This document shows, in pieces, positions 45,270-56,474 of a stretch of DNA of 64,000 bases (position 1 is its first letter; each line of letters opens with the position of its first letter). The stretch is from Cherax quadricarinatus (taxonomy: Eukaryota; Arthropoda; Malacostraca; Decapoda; Parastacidae), in assembly GCF_038502225.1 (NCBI RefSeq), contig NC_091355.1, positions 13,881,541 through 13,945,540 of the forward strand. Direction: 5' to 3'. The position numbers and the translations under genes were made by a program. A model generated the notes under the pieces. It worked only from the letters and a program-made list of their open reading frames with translations. It was not told the DNA's origin and did not search any database.

Positions 45270-45308
45270 CCGAAACGTTTCGCCTACACAGTAGGCTTCT
45301 TCAGTCGG
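45270..45308 (-). ncRNA. Hammerhead-like ribozyme, type H2
   Basis: Stem I is CCGA/UCGG, 4 perfect pairs that differ from UCGA/UCGA in other copies. Core CUGAAGA plus A, stem II GCCUAC/GUAGGC. Confidence 0.65.
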
Positions 45309-45384
45309 AATGAACATTAAAATGGTATAAAATACCGACAGATTGTTAGGTAAGACACATATGCAACAGTTAGGTATCTTTATT

Positions 45385-45423
45385 TCGAAACGTTTCGCCT
45401 ACACAGTAGGCTTCTTCAGTCGA
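45385..45423 (-). ncRNA. Hammerhead-like ribozyme, type H2
   Basis: Stem I UCGA/UCGA, core CUGAAGA plus A, stem II GCCUAC/GUAGGC, GAAAC-GUU. Confidence 0.65.
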
Positions 45424-46049
45424 GTACAGAAAAGTTGATAGAAGCAGAAGATACTTGAAGACGATGTAATCAGTCCGTCACCCTTAAAGTTTTGAGGTGG
45501 TCAGTCCCTCAGTCTGGAGAAGAGCATTGTTCCGTTGTCTGAAACAATATGAAGTTGAAGTGACAGAATGGGGCTTTATATAGTGCCAGGAGGTGAGACG
45601 TAGGTTGCTTTGGGAGGGCAGGTCCCTCTCAAACCCAACCGTTCTCACTAGTAGAGGTTGTCGAAGTTGATGGTCTGTACCAAGATACCCTTGTGTTGCA
45701 GTGTCTGACAGAATGTGTCTTACCTAACAATCTGTCGGTATTTTATACCATTTTAATGTTCATTCTGTCAGACACTGCAACACAAGGGTATCTTGGTACA
45801 GACCAACTTCGACAACCTCTACTAGTGAGAACGGTTGGGTTTGAGAGGGACCTGCCCTCCCAAATCAACCTACGTCTCACCTCCTGGCACTATATAAAGC
45901 TCCATCCTGTCACTTCAACTTCATATTGTTTCAGACAACGGAACAATGCTCTTCTCCAGACTGAGGGACTGACCACCTCAAAACTTTAAGGGTGATGGAC
46001 TGATTACATCGTCTTCAAGTATCTTCTGCTTCTATCAACTTTTCTGTAC

Positions 46050-46088
46050 TCGACTGAAGAAGCCTACTGTGTAGGCGAAACGTTTCGA
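46050..46088 (+). ncRNA. Hammerhead-like ribozyme, type H2
   Basis: Plus-strand partner of 45385-45423 with the same sequence. Confidence 0.65.
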
Positions 46089-46132
46089 AATAAAGATACC
46101 TAACTGTTGCATATGTGTCTTACCTTCTTCAG

Positions 46133-46171
46133 TCGACTGAAGAAGCCTACTGTGTAGGCGAAACGTTTCGG
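46133..46171 (+). ncRNA. Hammerhead-like ribozyme, type H2
   Basis: Plus-strand motif 83 bp after the previous one, in head-to-tail orientation. Stem I is UCGA/UCGG. Confidence 0.6.
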
Positions 46172-46385
46172 AATAAAGTTGTCTAACTGTTGCATATGTG
46201 TCTTACCTAACAACCTGTCGGTATTGTATACCATTTTGATGTTCACTTTGTCAATGGTTCAAGTTTCGGTCCAAGTCGGACCGAAACGTCGTCGTAAGCT
46301 TCTCTTTTTTATGTGCGGGTTATTTGTGTATTGTTCCAGTCACGGTATTGTGCCTTTTTGTTATTTAAAGAGTAAATATTCTACG

Positions 46386-46545
46386 TAACACCACCCCTTA
46401 AGGGAGGTTCCTTGACGTTGGTGAGGGGCTCTTGATCTAGGGAATTGGATCTGTGCTCTAGTTCCCTGAACTGAGCCTGAATGCCTTTCACCCCCCCTAG
46501 GCGCTGTATAATCCCTACGGTTTTAACGCTCCCCATGATAATTTA
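46386..46545 (+). mobile_element. Third SINE-like dispersed repeat
   Basis: The segment GAGGTTCCTTGACGTTGG to GCGCTGTATAATCC has the look of a SINE body. Its 3' end type (AGCGCTT then ATT-rich tail) is the one seen as a short insertion at 47663-47702. No tRNA head is visible. Confidence 0.4.
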
Positions 46546-46817
46546 CAAAACACCAGACCAGAGCCGCCGACAACGAAGTAGTGACGGTTAACTAAGCAAG
46601 GAATTAACTAGTGAACATTTTCGTCAAAACTTAAGATTACAGCTTCCAGTGCCATCAGGGACTTAGTCACAAAGGCAACTTAACTAGCAAACGTCTCTGC
46701 GGGGATAGATGTGATCGATCTTAAATAACTGAAAATTCCAGGGACGTGAATACTTGAATCGAATATAGAAATGTTGATAAATTAGACACATGTGCAACTC
46801 TTGGGTATCTTTATTGA

Positions 46818-46852
46818 GGAAACGTTTCGCCACACAGTGGCTTCATCAGTCC
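46818..46852 (-). ncRNA. Hammerhead-like ribozyme, type H1 (canonical C3-G8)
   Basis: Stem I GGA/UCC, core CUGAUGA plus A, stem II GCCAC/GUGGC with UGU loop, GAAAC-GUU. Confidence 0.7.
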
Positions 46853-47008
46853 ATACAAAGGAGAATCTTGAAGAACAGGAGGAGAATGAGGTAATCAGTC
46901 CCTCAACCTTGAGTCGATGTGGTCAGTCCATCGATGTCAGTCCACATCGACTCAAGGTTGAGGGAGTGATTACCTCATTCTCCTCCTGTTCAAGATTCTC
47001 CTTTGTAT

Positions 47009-47043
47009 GGACTGATGAAGCCACTGTGTGGCGAAACGTTTCC
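47009..47043 (+). ncRNA. Hammerhead-like ribozyme, type H1 (canonical C3-G8)
   Basis: Stem I GGA (47009-47011) with UCC (47041-47043), core CUGAUGA plus A, stem II GCCAC/GUGGC, GAAAC-GUU. All catalytic core bases match the consensus, apart from the extra A. Confidence 0.7.
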
Positions 47044-47129
47044 TCAATAAAGATACCCAAGAGTTGCACATGTGTCTAATTTATCAACATGTCGGTTCTC
47101 TGAACCATTCATCTACAAATATAGAAATG

Positions 47130-47460
47130 TTTGAGGAATTTAACACACATGCAAGACCTGGGTGTCTTTACTTGGGAACGTATCGCTAACCAGTGGTTTT
47201 ATCAGTTGAATCCAGAGGTATTTGAAAATGGTGAAGTTGGAGACACCAGCAGACGAAGTAATCAGTCCCTCAGCCTTGCTGAATTAGGCACAGAAAATAG
47301 TGTAAGATGAGGTAATCAATCCCTTAGCCTGGAATCCGGTGTTCGACACCTCTTGTCTTGATAAATCTGACGTATAGGCAGGAAGGTGGATTCTTGTATA
47401 TTGAAATCAGACTAGGTGCAGCAGTTGAAGTCACACTACATGTGGGCGGGACCCACTAGT
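47130..47460 (-). mobile_element. PLE unit, decayed
   Basis: An end with TTAACACACATGCAAGACCTG and a motif at 47170-47206 whose core has decayed (CUGAUAA with C3-A8, GAUAC for GAAAC). The GTAATCAGTCCCTCAGCCTT block is shared with the intact units. Confidence 0.65.
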
Positions 47461-47517
47461 GGTAGTAGATCATGTCCGAGAGCTGGAGCAGATCCAGATT
47501 GTAGGAGGTATCGTTAT

Positions 47518-47775
47518 AAGAACATAAGAAAGGAGGAACACTGCAGCAGGCCTACTGGCCCATGCGAGGCAGGTCCAAATCTCCTGGCTTAAGCCAATGC
47601 CCTAACCTAGTAAGGTCAGGTCACATTCACGTAAGGAAGGAGCACAACATCTGACCTAGTATTATTATTATTATTATAATCAAAAAGAAGCGCTAAGCCA
47701 CTCTGACCTAGTAGCACAAGCTAGTCAGGTCCAACTCACCCACCCTCCCCCAACTTATGTATTTATCTAACAGTA
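47518..47775 (-). mobile_element. CR1-like LINE type A 3' end with a small insertion
   Basis: Octamer end at 47518-47530 and 3' UTR to 47775. It is interrupted at 47663-47702 by a 40-bp piece. Confidence 0.8.
47663..47702 (-). mobile_element. 40-bp SINE 3' end insertion with 12-bp target duplication
   Basis: On the minus strand the piece reads GGCTTAGCGCTTCTTTTTG then an ATA-rich tail. TCTGACCTAGTA occurs immediately on both sides. Confidence 0.75.
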
Positions 47776-47935
47776 CTGGAATTCCATGGTGTTGCTTTGT
47801 GTGACAAGTATCATTACAATAATGGTATACAGTACCGACAAGATGAGGTATTAGACAAGCACGCAACACCCATTTATCTCTAACACTCAGGTGTTGCATG
47901 GGTGCCTAATTCTCCATCTTTCCGGCGTTATATAC
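47776..47935. mobile_element. PLE ends, inverted and decayed
   Basis: AATGGTATACAGTACCGACAAG on one arm and the complementary order near 47890-47925; no ribozyme core. Confidence 0.45.
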
Positions 47936-48769
47936 CAGTTTCCCTGAAGTAACTAGTTATCAATGCAAACAGACCAACGCAACAGACTGTGTTTGCAATC
48001 ACTATTAATCACCATTACATGAACCCTGTCACAAAAATCGGCGTGTTGCACCATCTCCAAGGTTTTAGTGAAGATGATTCTACTGACAACCAACACTGTC
48101 ATCACCAGGGACTTCACTCACTCACAGGTGATGTCACTCCCTCGCCGCAGACAAACCAATAGATTTCACAGACCTCTTCTCAACTGCTCTACAAGTTCGT
48201 GATTTACTTGTGTGAACTGGTAAAGTCCCTGGTACAAGAGACGTCTTCAAATAAACGCATGTTGTGTCTGGTACAACGAAAAAAATTGTTTTCGTAATTC
48301 AAGTTATTTCTTTTTTAATCTACACGTATTAACTTTAAGCTTAAGGATCCTGTTACAATAGTCACATGTGTGTCTGGTCAGAGTAGTCAAACAAGAAGAA
48401 CTATTTTAAAAACAAAGTTGTTTTTATAAATGTGGTCGCTGGGTATTGCTTGTGCATGGCTATCTGTAAGTATACTTGAGTTGAACGTATCCTGGAAGTG
48501 TTCAAAATAAAACAAACCGGAAGACAGAAAGACTAAAACATACCAAGTGTACAGTAAACAGAAAATTAAAACAACGTATTCAGTGAAGTCTCTAAAATAG
48601 CAGCTAGGTCGTCAACAAGGTTTCTAGATCTCATTTATATTGGGAAAATGCTATAAATGATGGTAGAGGACGAGCAATATCTCTTTAACAGTGTTGTGTG
48701 AACAGGATGTGAACCTAGATACTGCCTGATGGCCCACATTGAATGAGAGAGAGAACCAAGTACTGCTCA
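47936..48769. other. No gene recognised
   Basis: AT-rich with no frame above 60 codons bearing a motif and no match elsewhere in the window. Confidence 0.5.
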
Positions 48770-49848
48770 CCAGTCCTGGCTCACCAGCCCCGGCTCACCA
48801 GTCCTAACTCACCAGTCCTGACTCACCAGTCCTGCCTCAACAGCCCTGGCTCACCAGTCCTGGCTCACCAGCCCCGGCTCACCAGTCCTAACTCATCAGT
48901 CCTGACTCACCAGTCCTAACTCACCAGTCCTGACTCACCAGTCCTGACTCACCAGTCCTGGCTCACCAGTCCTGACTCACCAGTCCTGGATCACCAGCCC
49001 TGGCTCACCAGTCCTGACTCACCAGTCGTGGCTCACCAGTCCTGACTCACCAGCCCTGGCTCACCAGTCCTGGCTCACCAGCCCTGGCTCACCAGTCCTG
49101 GCTCACCAGCCCTGGCTCACCAGTCCTGGCTCACCAGTCCTGGCTCACCAGTCCTGGCTCACCAGTCCTGGCTCACCAGCCCTGGCTCACCAGTCCTGGC
49201 TCACCAGCCCTGGCTCACCAGTCCTGGCTCACCAGCCCTGGCTCACCAGTCCTGGCTCACCAGTCCCGGCTCACCAGTCCTGACTCACCAGTCCCGGCTC
49301 ACCAGACCCGGCTCACCAGCCCTGGCTCACCAGCCCTGGCTCACCAGCCCTGGCTCACCAGCCCTGGCTCAACAGCCCTGGCTCACCAGCCCTGGCTCAC
49401 CAGCCCTGACTCACCAGTCCTGACTCACCAGCCCTGGCTCACCAGTCCCGGCTCACCAGTCCTGGCTCACCAGTCCTGGCTCACCAGTCCTGGCTCACCA
49501 GTCCTGACTCACCAGCCCTGGCTCACCAGTCCTGACTCACCAATCCTGACTCACCAGCCCTGTCTCACCAGCCCTGGCTCACCAGCCCTAGCTCACTAGC
49601 CCTGGCTCACCAGTCCTGACTCAAGTCCTGACTCACCAACCCTGTCTCACCAGCCCTGGCTCACCAGCCCTGGCTCACCACCCCTAGCTCACTAGCCCTG
49701 GCTCACCAGTCCTGACTCAAGTCCTGACTCACCAATCCTGACTCACCAGCCCTGTCTCACCAGCCCTGGCTCACCAGCCCTAGCTCACTAGCCCTGGCTC
49801 ACCAGTCCTGACTCAAGTCCTGACTCACCAGCCCTGGCTCACCAACCT
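48770..49848. repeat. 14-bp minisatellite (GGCTCACCAGTCCT), about 75 units
   Basis: Units vary at few positions (AGTCCTG/AGCCCTG, GGCTC/GACTC). Higher-order runs are visible from 49540, where a block of about 110 bp is repeated three times. Confidence 0.95.
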
Positions 49849-49984
49849 CTGCACATGATATGAATATTAAAGTATAATAAATCATGGTCTACAAGGATGA
49901 ATGGTGGTGTGCACTACAATGTTTGAGAGAGTATTGTAAATTGTGAGGCTGTACAGTGCACCAAATGACGTTTATAGCAATATA

Positions 49985-49989
49985 ATATA

Positions 49990-50068
<79 letters not shown>
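49985..50068. repeat. (TA)n microsatellite
   Basis: TA run with one CTA break at 50038. Confidence 0.95.
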
Positions 50069-50071
<3 letters not shown>

Positions 50072-50084
50072 TCCTGGAAATGGG

Positions 50085-50205
50085 AATTACAACGCCTGCC
50101 CTTTAACGGAGGGGTTCGGGATATTGACAGTTTGGAGGGATATGTTGTGTATCTTCATACGTATATGCTTCTAAACCGTTTTATTCTGAGCACCTCTGCA
50201 AAAAA
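50085..50205 (-). repeat. Dispersed repeat shared with 13740-13866
   Basis: Inverted match to the 13.7 kb copy, again between (TA)n runs. Parent family unknown. Confidence 0.6.
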
Positions 50206-50297
50206 AGTGATTATGTGTGAGTGAGGTAAAAGTGTTGAATGATGAAAGTATTTTTTTGGGGGGGGTTACCCTGCCTCGGTGGGAGACGGCCGACTTG

Positions 50298-50810
<513 letters not shown>

Positions 50811-50857
<47 letters not shown>
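50811..50857. repeat. (TA)n microsatellite
   Basis: Continues the TA run after the MITE. Confidence 0.95.
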
Positions 50858-50860
<3 letters not shown>

Positions 50861-50889
50861 GCCATGAAGAAGGTAATCGTTCATGAGTA

Positions 50890-50890
<1 letters not shown>

Positions 50891-50948
<58 letters not shown>
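50891..50948. repeat. (CA)n microsatellite
   Basis: 58 bp of CA. Confidence 0.95.
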
Positions 50949-50950
<2 letters not shown>

Positions 50951-51879
50951 GTGTCAGTAGTCCAGTAGTCGCAGACGAGAGGATCCTAAGACAGAATGCG
51001 ATCTTAAGAAGTACACAAAGGCATCGTCGTGCAACACCTGTAACTGGAGGCACTGAACAAACCTATAGACATTTATAATAAACAACAGTAATTACATTAA
51101 AGTGCGGCAAGCTTACTCCGTATACATTAATACTTACATTTTGGGAACACCATCGGTGTGTTAGGCTAGGTACGATTAATCAGGAAACAGGACAAGTGTT
51201 TCCTGACGCGGGTGTTAGTCATGTGATGACCCACCACTCGATCTTTTGGTCTTTCACGAGGCTCTCCACTGGCTTACCCGTCCACCCCTTTAAAATTTTT
51301 GTTTTTCTATCAGTGTGTTGCCACCTAATTTTATATGATTAGGTATATTATGGAACGCTTGCAGTGTGTTGCTACTTACTCCATATAACTGCATTGTGAT
51401 AATACCTAGTGTGCGACTATCCCACTTGATCTGATAGTTATACAGTGGGAACAAAAGCAAGATATATTTGACTATAATGCTCTATCACATAGGATGGGTT
51501 TCTCATATGAAGCGATGAAATCTGTCAGCCTGAGCTGAAAGATTTCTTCAAAACGAGGACATCAGCAAACATTCTACTAAAACTCTTGTAGTTACGGCAG
51601 CTGAAAGAGGGAAGGGAGAATGACGGTGATAATTAAAGACCACTGGAGTTCCAAGGAGATGAGAGAGATAAACAACGTGAGTAAACTGATTACATAATAG
51701 ACACAATATAAAGACAACAACAGTAATAGTCGACAGCCTAGCGCAAGTGGCAAGAAGAGATCATTTAACCAAATTACAGGAAATTTCAGCCACAAAACAT
51801 ACAGGAAGACTTGGGAACCACGTGGCCGACTGAACATCTGGGGTTGGTTATAGAAAACTGTGTATCAGTATGTTAGGAA

Positions 51880-51885
<6 letters not shown>
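50949..51885. other. No gene recognised
   Basis: No frame with a motif. 51440-51500 has a weak inverted match to 21570-21640. A (GA)n run follows at 51886-51915. Confidence 0.5.
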
Positions 51886-51915
<30 letters not shown>

Positions 51916-51921
<6 letters not shown>

Positions 51922-52085
51922 GCGTAGACGTAGTCTGATTACATTGTTTTCACATCTCTACTGCTTCTGCAAACTCATCTGTACTCAACTGAAGAAGCCT
52001 ACTGTGTAGGCGAAACGTTTCTGAATAAAGATACCTAACTGTTGCATACATGTCTTACTTATCCTGTCGGTATTGTGTACCATTT
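51916..52085 (+). mobile_element. PLE 3' end (type H2)
   Basis: Ends with ATACATGTCTTAC and CTGTCGGTATTGTGTACC. The hammerhead-like motif at 51986-52024 keeps core CUGAAGA and stem II, but stem I is mismatched. Confidence 0.7.
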
Positions 52086-52090
52086 TTCAT

Positions 52091-52425
52091 AGAATATGGT
52101 ACCAATATTTGAGAAGAGGAGAGACAGGAAGCAGTAAAGTACAGACTACTGTTACTGACATGTATATTATGTAAGGTAAAGGTCCAGAAAATTAGGAGAC
52201 ACGTGGTTTCCAAACCAACAACCATCATAGGTTCAGATACTGTAAATCCTGTCTCACGGTCAGTGAGTTTTATGACAGGAAATCAAAAGGGATGTATATA
52301 TTCCCCGACTACAAGAAGGATTTTGGCACTTGTACAAGAGAACGAGACAAGAATCAGTGGAGACAAAACAGGAACGATACTACAGTGGAACAGCGATTAC
52401 CGAAATAAAAGGCGATAAAGTATGG
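52091..52425. other. No gene recognised
   Basis: A 71-codon open frame at 52203-52418 has no motif I recognise. Confidence 0.45.
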
Positions 52426-52580
52426 TTTGTTAGGTAAAAGGACACAAGTGCAACTAATGCGACATTTTGTGGTAACGTCTCGCTCTCCAGGAGTTTTGTC
52501 AAGCGAAACGTTGCCACAATAAAATGTCACATTAGTTGCACTTGTGTCCTTTGACCTAACATTGTCAGTAATTCTACCAA
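52426..52580. mobile_element. PLE short hairpin (type H5 ends)
   Basis: The end TTGCACTTGTGTCCTTTGAC appears in both orientations around a centre near 52500. Hammerhead halves are present but no complete core. Confidence 0.65.
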
Positions 52581-52619
52581 CATTATTACAGTAAAGTATG
52601 ATCGTTCAGTTAGAGGTAA

Positions 52620-53048
52620 CGTGATGAAAATTAGACACATATGTAACATCTTGGTATCTTTACTGTAGACGTTTCGCCAACCAGTGGCTTTATTAATATA
52701 AACTTAAGGACAGAACTGGAAGACAATAGAACTATATACAAAAACTAAGGTAATCAATGCCTCAGCCTTGGAGTGGATGAAGAGCACCGTAGTCGTGAAG
52801 AGTCTGAAGCACAGCCAAAAAGGTTGGCGCTTATATACTGGCGTCAGGTGAGGGATGTGTAGCAGATAAAGACGATGTGACTGGTAGGAGGGATTTTCCA
52901 GTGGAAGTAGGTCATACCGTATGTCATACCCGAGGGACGGGCCAGTGGTAGTTAAGAAGGTTGTGGAGATGTCCTTTGAACAAAGATTCCATGATGCTAC
53001 AGTGTCTGACAAGTTGTACGTGCATGGTATACAATATCGACTTGTAAC
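52620..53048 (-). mobile_element. Single 425-bp H3-type PLE/retrozyme-like unit
   Basis: Order of blocks equals the 421-bp unit at 1508: end, hammerhead, GTAATCA block, TATATACTGG box, variable part, CAGTGTCTGACAAGTTG. The core reads UUAAUAA (G5 changed), so it is probably inactive. Confidence 0.7.
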
Positions 53049-53339
53049 AGATAAGTGCAACAAATGGGATCCTGCAGGAATTAACACCGGTTCTGGTTTT
53101 GGCACGAATGAACGACATGCAAGAGATATAATCCTGTGTATCCCTGTTTGCGGAAGTTGCAAATTCAACTAGAATAATATTAACAATGATGCCACAGGAA
53201 GAGGCTGCAGTCCTGTAGGAATGTGGTCAGAAAAGTGGCTACTGGAACTCACCCCCAGTAAATGCAGTAAAAGTGAAGCAACTAAGTACAGACTCTAGAG
53301 TCGAGGTTAGTACTCAACACTTTTATAGACGCACTAAAC

Positions 53340-53900
53340 GGAATCATCACTGCTGTACAACAAATGCACATTCAGCTTATCTAAGATTATATTTAAGGAA
53401 TCTCAACAAAGAGTCATTAGTGACTCCATATACAACATGTATGAGGCATATTTTGTATTATGCAGCATCGGCCTTGAACCCACATTTGATAAAGCATGTC
53501 AAGAAACAGGAGACAGTGAAATAATCTTGGAAGTGAAAGAATGAACTACGAGGGGAGACTAAAAGGAAAGAACCTAGTTCCATAAGAGAACAGAATGATC
53601 AAGGGTGACGTGATAACGACATACCAAAAATCAAATAATCAGAAGAATTGATAACGAGGAGAGGAATAGATTGTGAGAAGAACGAAAAAGAGTTTACTAA
53701 TGCACAGTTGAAAGTTAAAGTGACATACAAACGACAAGGATATCAGAAAATATTTATTGAATACCACCACTACCAGTCTCAGGATAAGGAAGTGGAATTA
53801 CTCCAGCAAGGTGGTGGAGGAGGGAGAACTTATACACAGCTTTAAGAAGTGTTTGGATAGGACTCATGAAGCTCGGCGGGGAACAACGGCAACGGTCATG
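53340..53900 (+). pseudogene. CR1-like type E C-terminus, strongly decayed
   Basis: YTTCMRHILYYAASALNPHL matches the VYVRPTLEYSARVWNPHL region, and 53780-53880 matches KEVEL...HSFKKCLDRTHEARRG. Several frames and stops. Confidence 0.6.
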
Positions 53901-53922
53901 AGAATCGACCTCAGCAGTAGAG

Positions 53923-53927
53923 AAAGA

Positions 53928-53971
<44 letters not shown>

Positions 53972-53982
53972 AAGAGAGAGAT

Positions 53983-54016
<34 letters not shown>
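53923..54016. repeat. (GAGAGAAAGA)n / (GA)n repeat
   Basis: Purine-only strand. Confidence 0.95.
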
Positions 54017-54020
<4 letters not shown>

Positions 54021-54627
54021 AGAATGAAGCAGATGTCCTACGAGTAAAATATGACTTGGAAAAGTCAATGAAGAATCACTTGATAAATCTTGAAAACAAG
54101 GCAGTCAAGAAGGTAACAGTACTAAAACGCATCGCGTACCTGGGTGTATACTTAAGGTATAACCACACAAGTGAGTAGTGATGAAGGCGGCTCAGCGGTG
54201 TATCAGAGGATGCCGCCTTTTCACACCTGTGTGTGAAAAATCACACCTATCTGATAATGACCCTTCTGGTCCCGTGCCGCGCCCGCGCCCACCCGCACCC
54301 GCGCCGCCCCTGCAGCGCCTTCTGCAGCGTCCGCCGGATCGCCCCCGCTCCCCTAATTTTTTCCGATTTTTTTCGAAATTTTTTTGAATTTCATTTTCTT
54401 GTGCTCCCCATCTCCTCGGATCAACACCCTCCCCCACACTTCCCACTATCCACTTCCATCTCCCATACCCTCTATGCTCAAATATTCCTGCTCCACTTCC
54501 TCGGATCAAGATCACCACTATCACCCCCTCAAACCCAATATCCCTGCTCCAACTCCTTGGATCAAATTTTTCTCGATATTAATAATACAAAGATTTGAGC
54601 TACCTTCCATCTCCCATACCCTCTAAG
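54017..54627. other. No gene recognised; GC-rich then pyrimidine-rich
   Basis: 54260-54350 is markedly GC-rich for this window (CCCGCGCC-type). The frame 54192-54524 minus is Gly/Arg-rich without motifs. CATCTCCCATACCCTCTA occurs twice (54459 and 54607), so part of it is an internal duplication. Confidence 0.5.
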
Positions 54628-55060
54628 CCAGTGGTTCCCAAACTGGGGGTAAATTACCCCCTGGGGGTAATTTAACCATTTTTGGGGGGTAATGGAGGGG
54701 TGACAGAAAAAAAGTTATGAATTCTGAAAATCAAGAAAACAATGCGGTACCCGGTATGTGGATTATTGTTAACTTTGTCTTAGTATATAAAGTTGTAAAG
54801 TAAACCTATTATAAGTAAGTAATAAAGTTAAACCAAATAACAATAAACATCAAAAACTAATATACAGTATTAGAAAAGAAGAAATATATAGCTAAGTGTG
54901 TGGAAACCCAAAAGTATTTTGACAAGTATGCTTCAGGACAAAAGTCACTCAGTAGCCCAGATCGACCTGTCCAGTACGCGTCACTCACTTCCTGAGGCTG
55001 CCTCTATTTCACACTGTCAGTTTATCTGTGAGCATCAGCCGAGGTAGACATAAGCTGGTA
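54628..55060 (+). mobile_element. hAT-like element fragment
   Basis: Starts CCAGTGGTTCCCAAACTGGG, a typical hAT terminal repeat, followed by GGGGGTAA-rich sequence. The right end is cut by the PLE. No transposase frame. Confidence 0.55.
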
Positions 55061-55082
55061 TGTATGTGTACTGCCACAAGCT

Positions 55083-55499
55083 AACACCAGAGTCGCCATC
55101 GCTTCTACCACTTCAATAAAGGATCTAACCAGGACAAAACCCAGGCACCACGAACCAGTCAATGCAGGAGTTTACACTATACCCTGTGGAGGCTGTGACA
55201 AGATCTACGTAGGTGAAACAGCAAGAAACCTCGACACCCGCCTCAATGAACACATATACGCATGTAGGAACGACAACTTAAACAACGCCTGTGTACAACA
55301 CCGAAATTCCACCAATCATCTTATGAAATTCAGAGACGCCCAATTAGTGATAAAAGAAACTAATTTCCGCACACGCAAGTGCCTTGAATCAGCACTGATC
55401 GCTGTTTCGAATACAATTAAACAAAACAACGGCAGCTTCACCATCTCCGAAGTCTTAGCAAGAATCCTCCTGAAAACAGTAAACCCTGCCATCACATAG
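55083..55499 (+). pseudogene. Penelope-like GIY-YIG endonuclease domain (5' truncated)
   Basis: About 138 codons with a proper TAG stop at 55497-55499. The signature is AGVYTIPCGGCDKIYVGETA, giving the Cys pair (CGGC), the GxY-YVG pair and the R..EH helix (RLNEHIYACRND), then CVQHRNSTNHLM with the conserved His and Asn, and CLESALIAVSNTIKQNNGSF. Function in the family: nicks the target to prime reverse transcription. RT is missing because the copy is 5' truncated. The catalytic Tyr, Arg and Glu positions look kept. Confidence 0.85.
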
Positions 55500-55666
55500 T
55501 CTCTCCTGTTATACTACACAAAGCACAGAGAGTGAACACTGAAACAAGCTGCCTCATTCCAGTTTATATTTGTCCAACCTATTTTTATGTTACCCAAGTA
55601 ATAGCTTTTATATCCTTTTACTCATGTACGAATTAATTGCTCTACCATATTGTATTACTTTTGTCA

Positions 55667-55700
<34 letters not shown>

Positions 55701-55787
55701 CACTAGTGAACATCGAAATGGTACCTCACTAGTATTCACCTCACTCTGAGCCTTTATATACCCTCTGTGTCCATGTATTGTTTGTAA

Positions 55788-55824
55788 TGGCTTGATAAAG
55801 CTCCTGGAGAGCGAAACGTTGCCA
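55788..55824 (+). ncRNA. Hammerhead-like ribozyme, type H5 (U3-A8)
   Basis: Stem I UGGC (55788-55791) with GCCA (55821-55824), core UUGAUAA plus A, stem II GCUC/GAGC with CUGGA loop, GAAAC-GUU. Confidence 0.65.
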
Positions 55825-55858
55825 CAATAAATGTCACATTAGTTGCACTTGTGTCCTT

Positions 55859-56440
55859 TTACTTTACAATTATTACATTATCGTGCCTTGTGGCCCTAAC
55901 AATTTCCTCCCATAGTAGTCTCCCCTGTTCCCTATCTAAATTTGGGGGACGGTATATCACACCTAAAATTAATTTTTCATGCCCCTCTGAAAATTCTATC
56001 CAAACAGACTCTGTATGTGTTACTTCAGACTTAATACCCGTTTTTATGCAACAGTTCAAGCGAACTCGGACATACAATGCCACCCCACCCCCCTTTCCGA
56101 TACTTCTATCTACTTGGAACAATTTAAAACCCTGAATGTGACATTCTGCAGGCATGTCCCGACTTTTTGAATTAAACCACGTCTCAGTAATGGCAAATAC
56201 ATCTATGTTACCTGCACTAGCAACTAGTCTCAGCTCGTCCATCTTATTCCTAGCACTGCAACTATTTGTGTAATAAATTTTTAATGACCCTCCACTCTCT
56301 TTACCCTTCCTGCTCCTTTCTGTTATTCCACTAAACTTATTACTGTCCTTGTCAATTAGTGCCACTGGCTTTCCAATATCCACCTCATTTTGCCTATTAC
56401 TAGTTCTCCTAGTACTCATGTTACTACCCTGCGACTTCAC
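55859..56440 (-). pseudogene. CR1-like type B ORF2: start and endonuclease first half
   Basis: Open for 193 codons: LKIYYTNSCSARNKMDELRL, IDVFAITETWFNSKSRDMPA (catalytic Glu), GKGGGVALYVRVRLNCC and LILGVIYRPPNLDREQGRLL, cut before the DFN motif by the inversion edge. Confidence 0.85.
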
Positions 56441-56474
56441 AGTTTTCCGCCAAAACCCATACCACTAACTATTC

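Larger units (their letters stand above)
45235..46260. mobile_element. PLE palindrome (type H2), arms about 480 bp
   Basis: The left arm 45235-45715 is repeated in reverse complement at 45716-46255 with few differences. Each arm carries two hammerhead-like motifs, so four motifs face each other. The noncoding part of each arm includes a TATATAAAG-type box. Confidence 0.8.
46785..47100. mobile_element. PLE inverted pair (type H1)
   Basis: The minus arm (46785-46945) and plus arm (46946-47100) form a near-perfect hairpin. Each has an H1 hammerhead-like motif. Confidence 0.8.
55061..55855 (+). mobile_element. Penelope-like element 3' part (type H5)
   Basis: GIY-YIG frame, an ACT-repeat tract at 55667-55702, a TTTATATACC box near 55752, and a hammerhead-like motif followed by AATAAA. 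It ends at about 55855, where a minus-strand CR1-like copy begins. Confidence 0.85.

Noticed and set aside
54192..54524. Gly/Arg-rich RNA-binding protein frame
   Set aside because: Antisense of a GC-rich, pyrimidine-rich stretch without any conserved motif.
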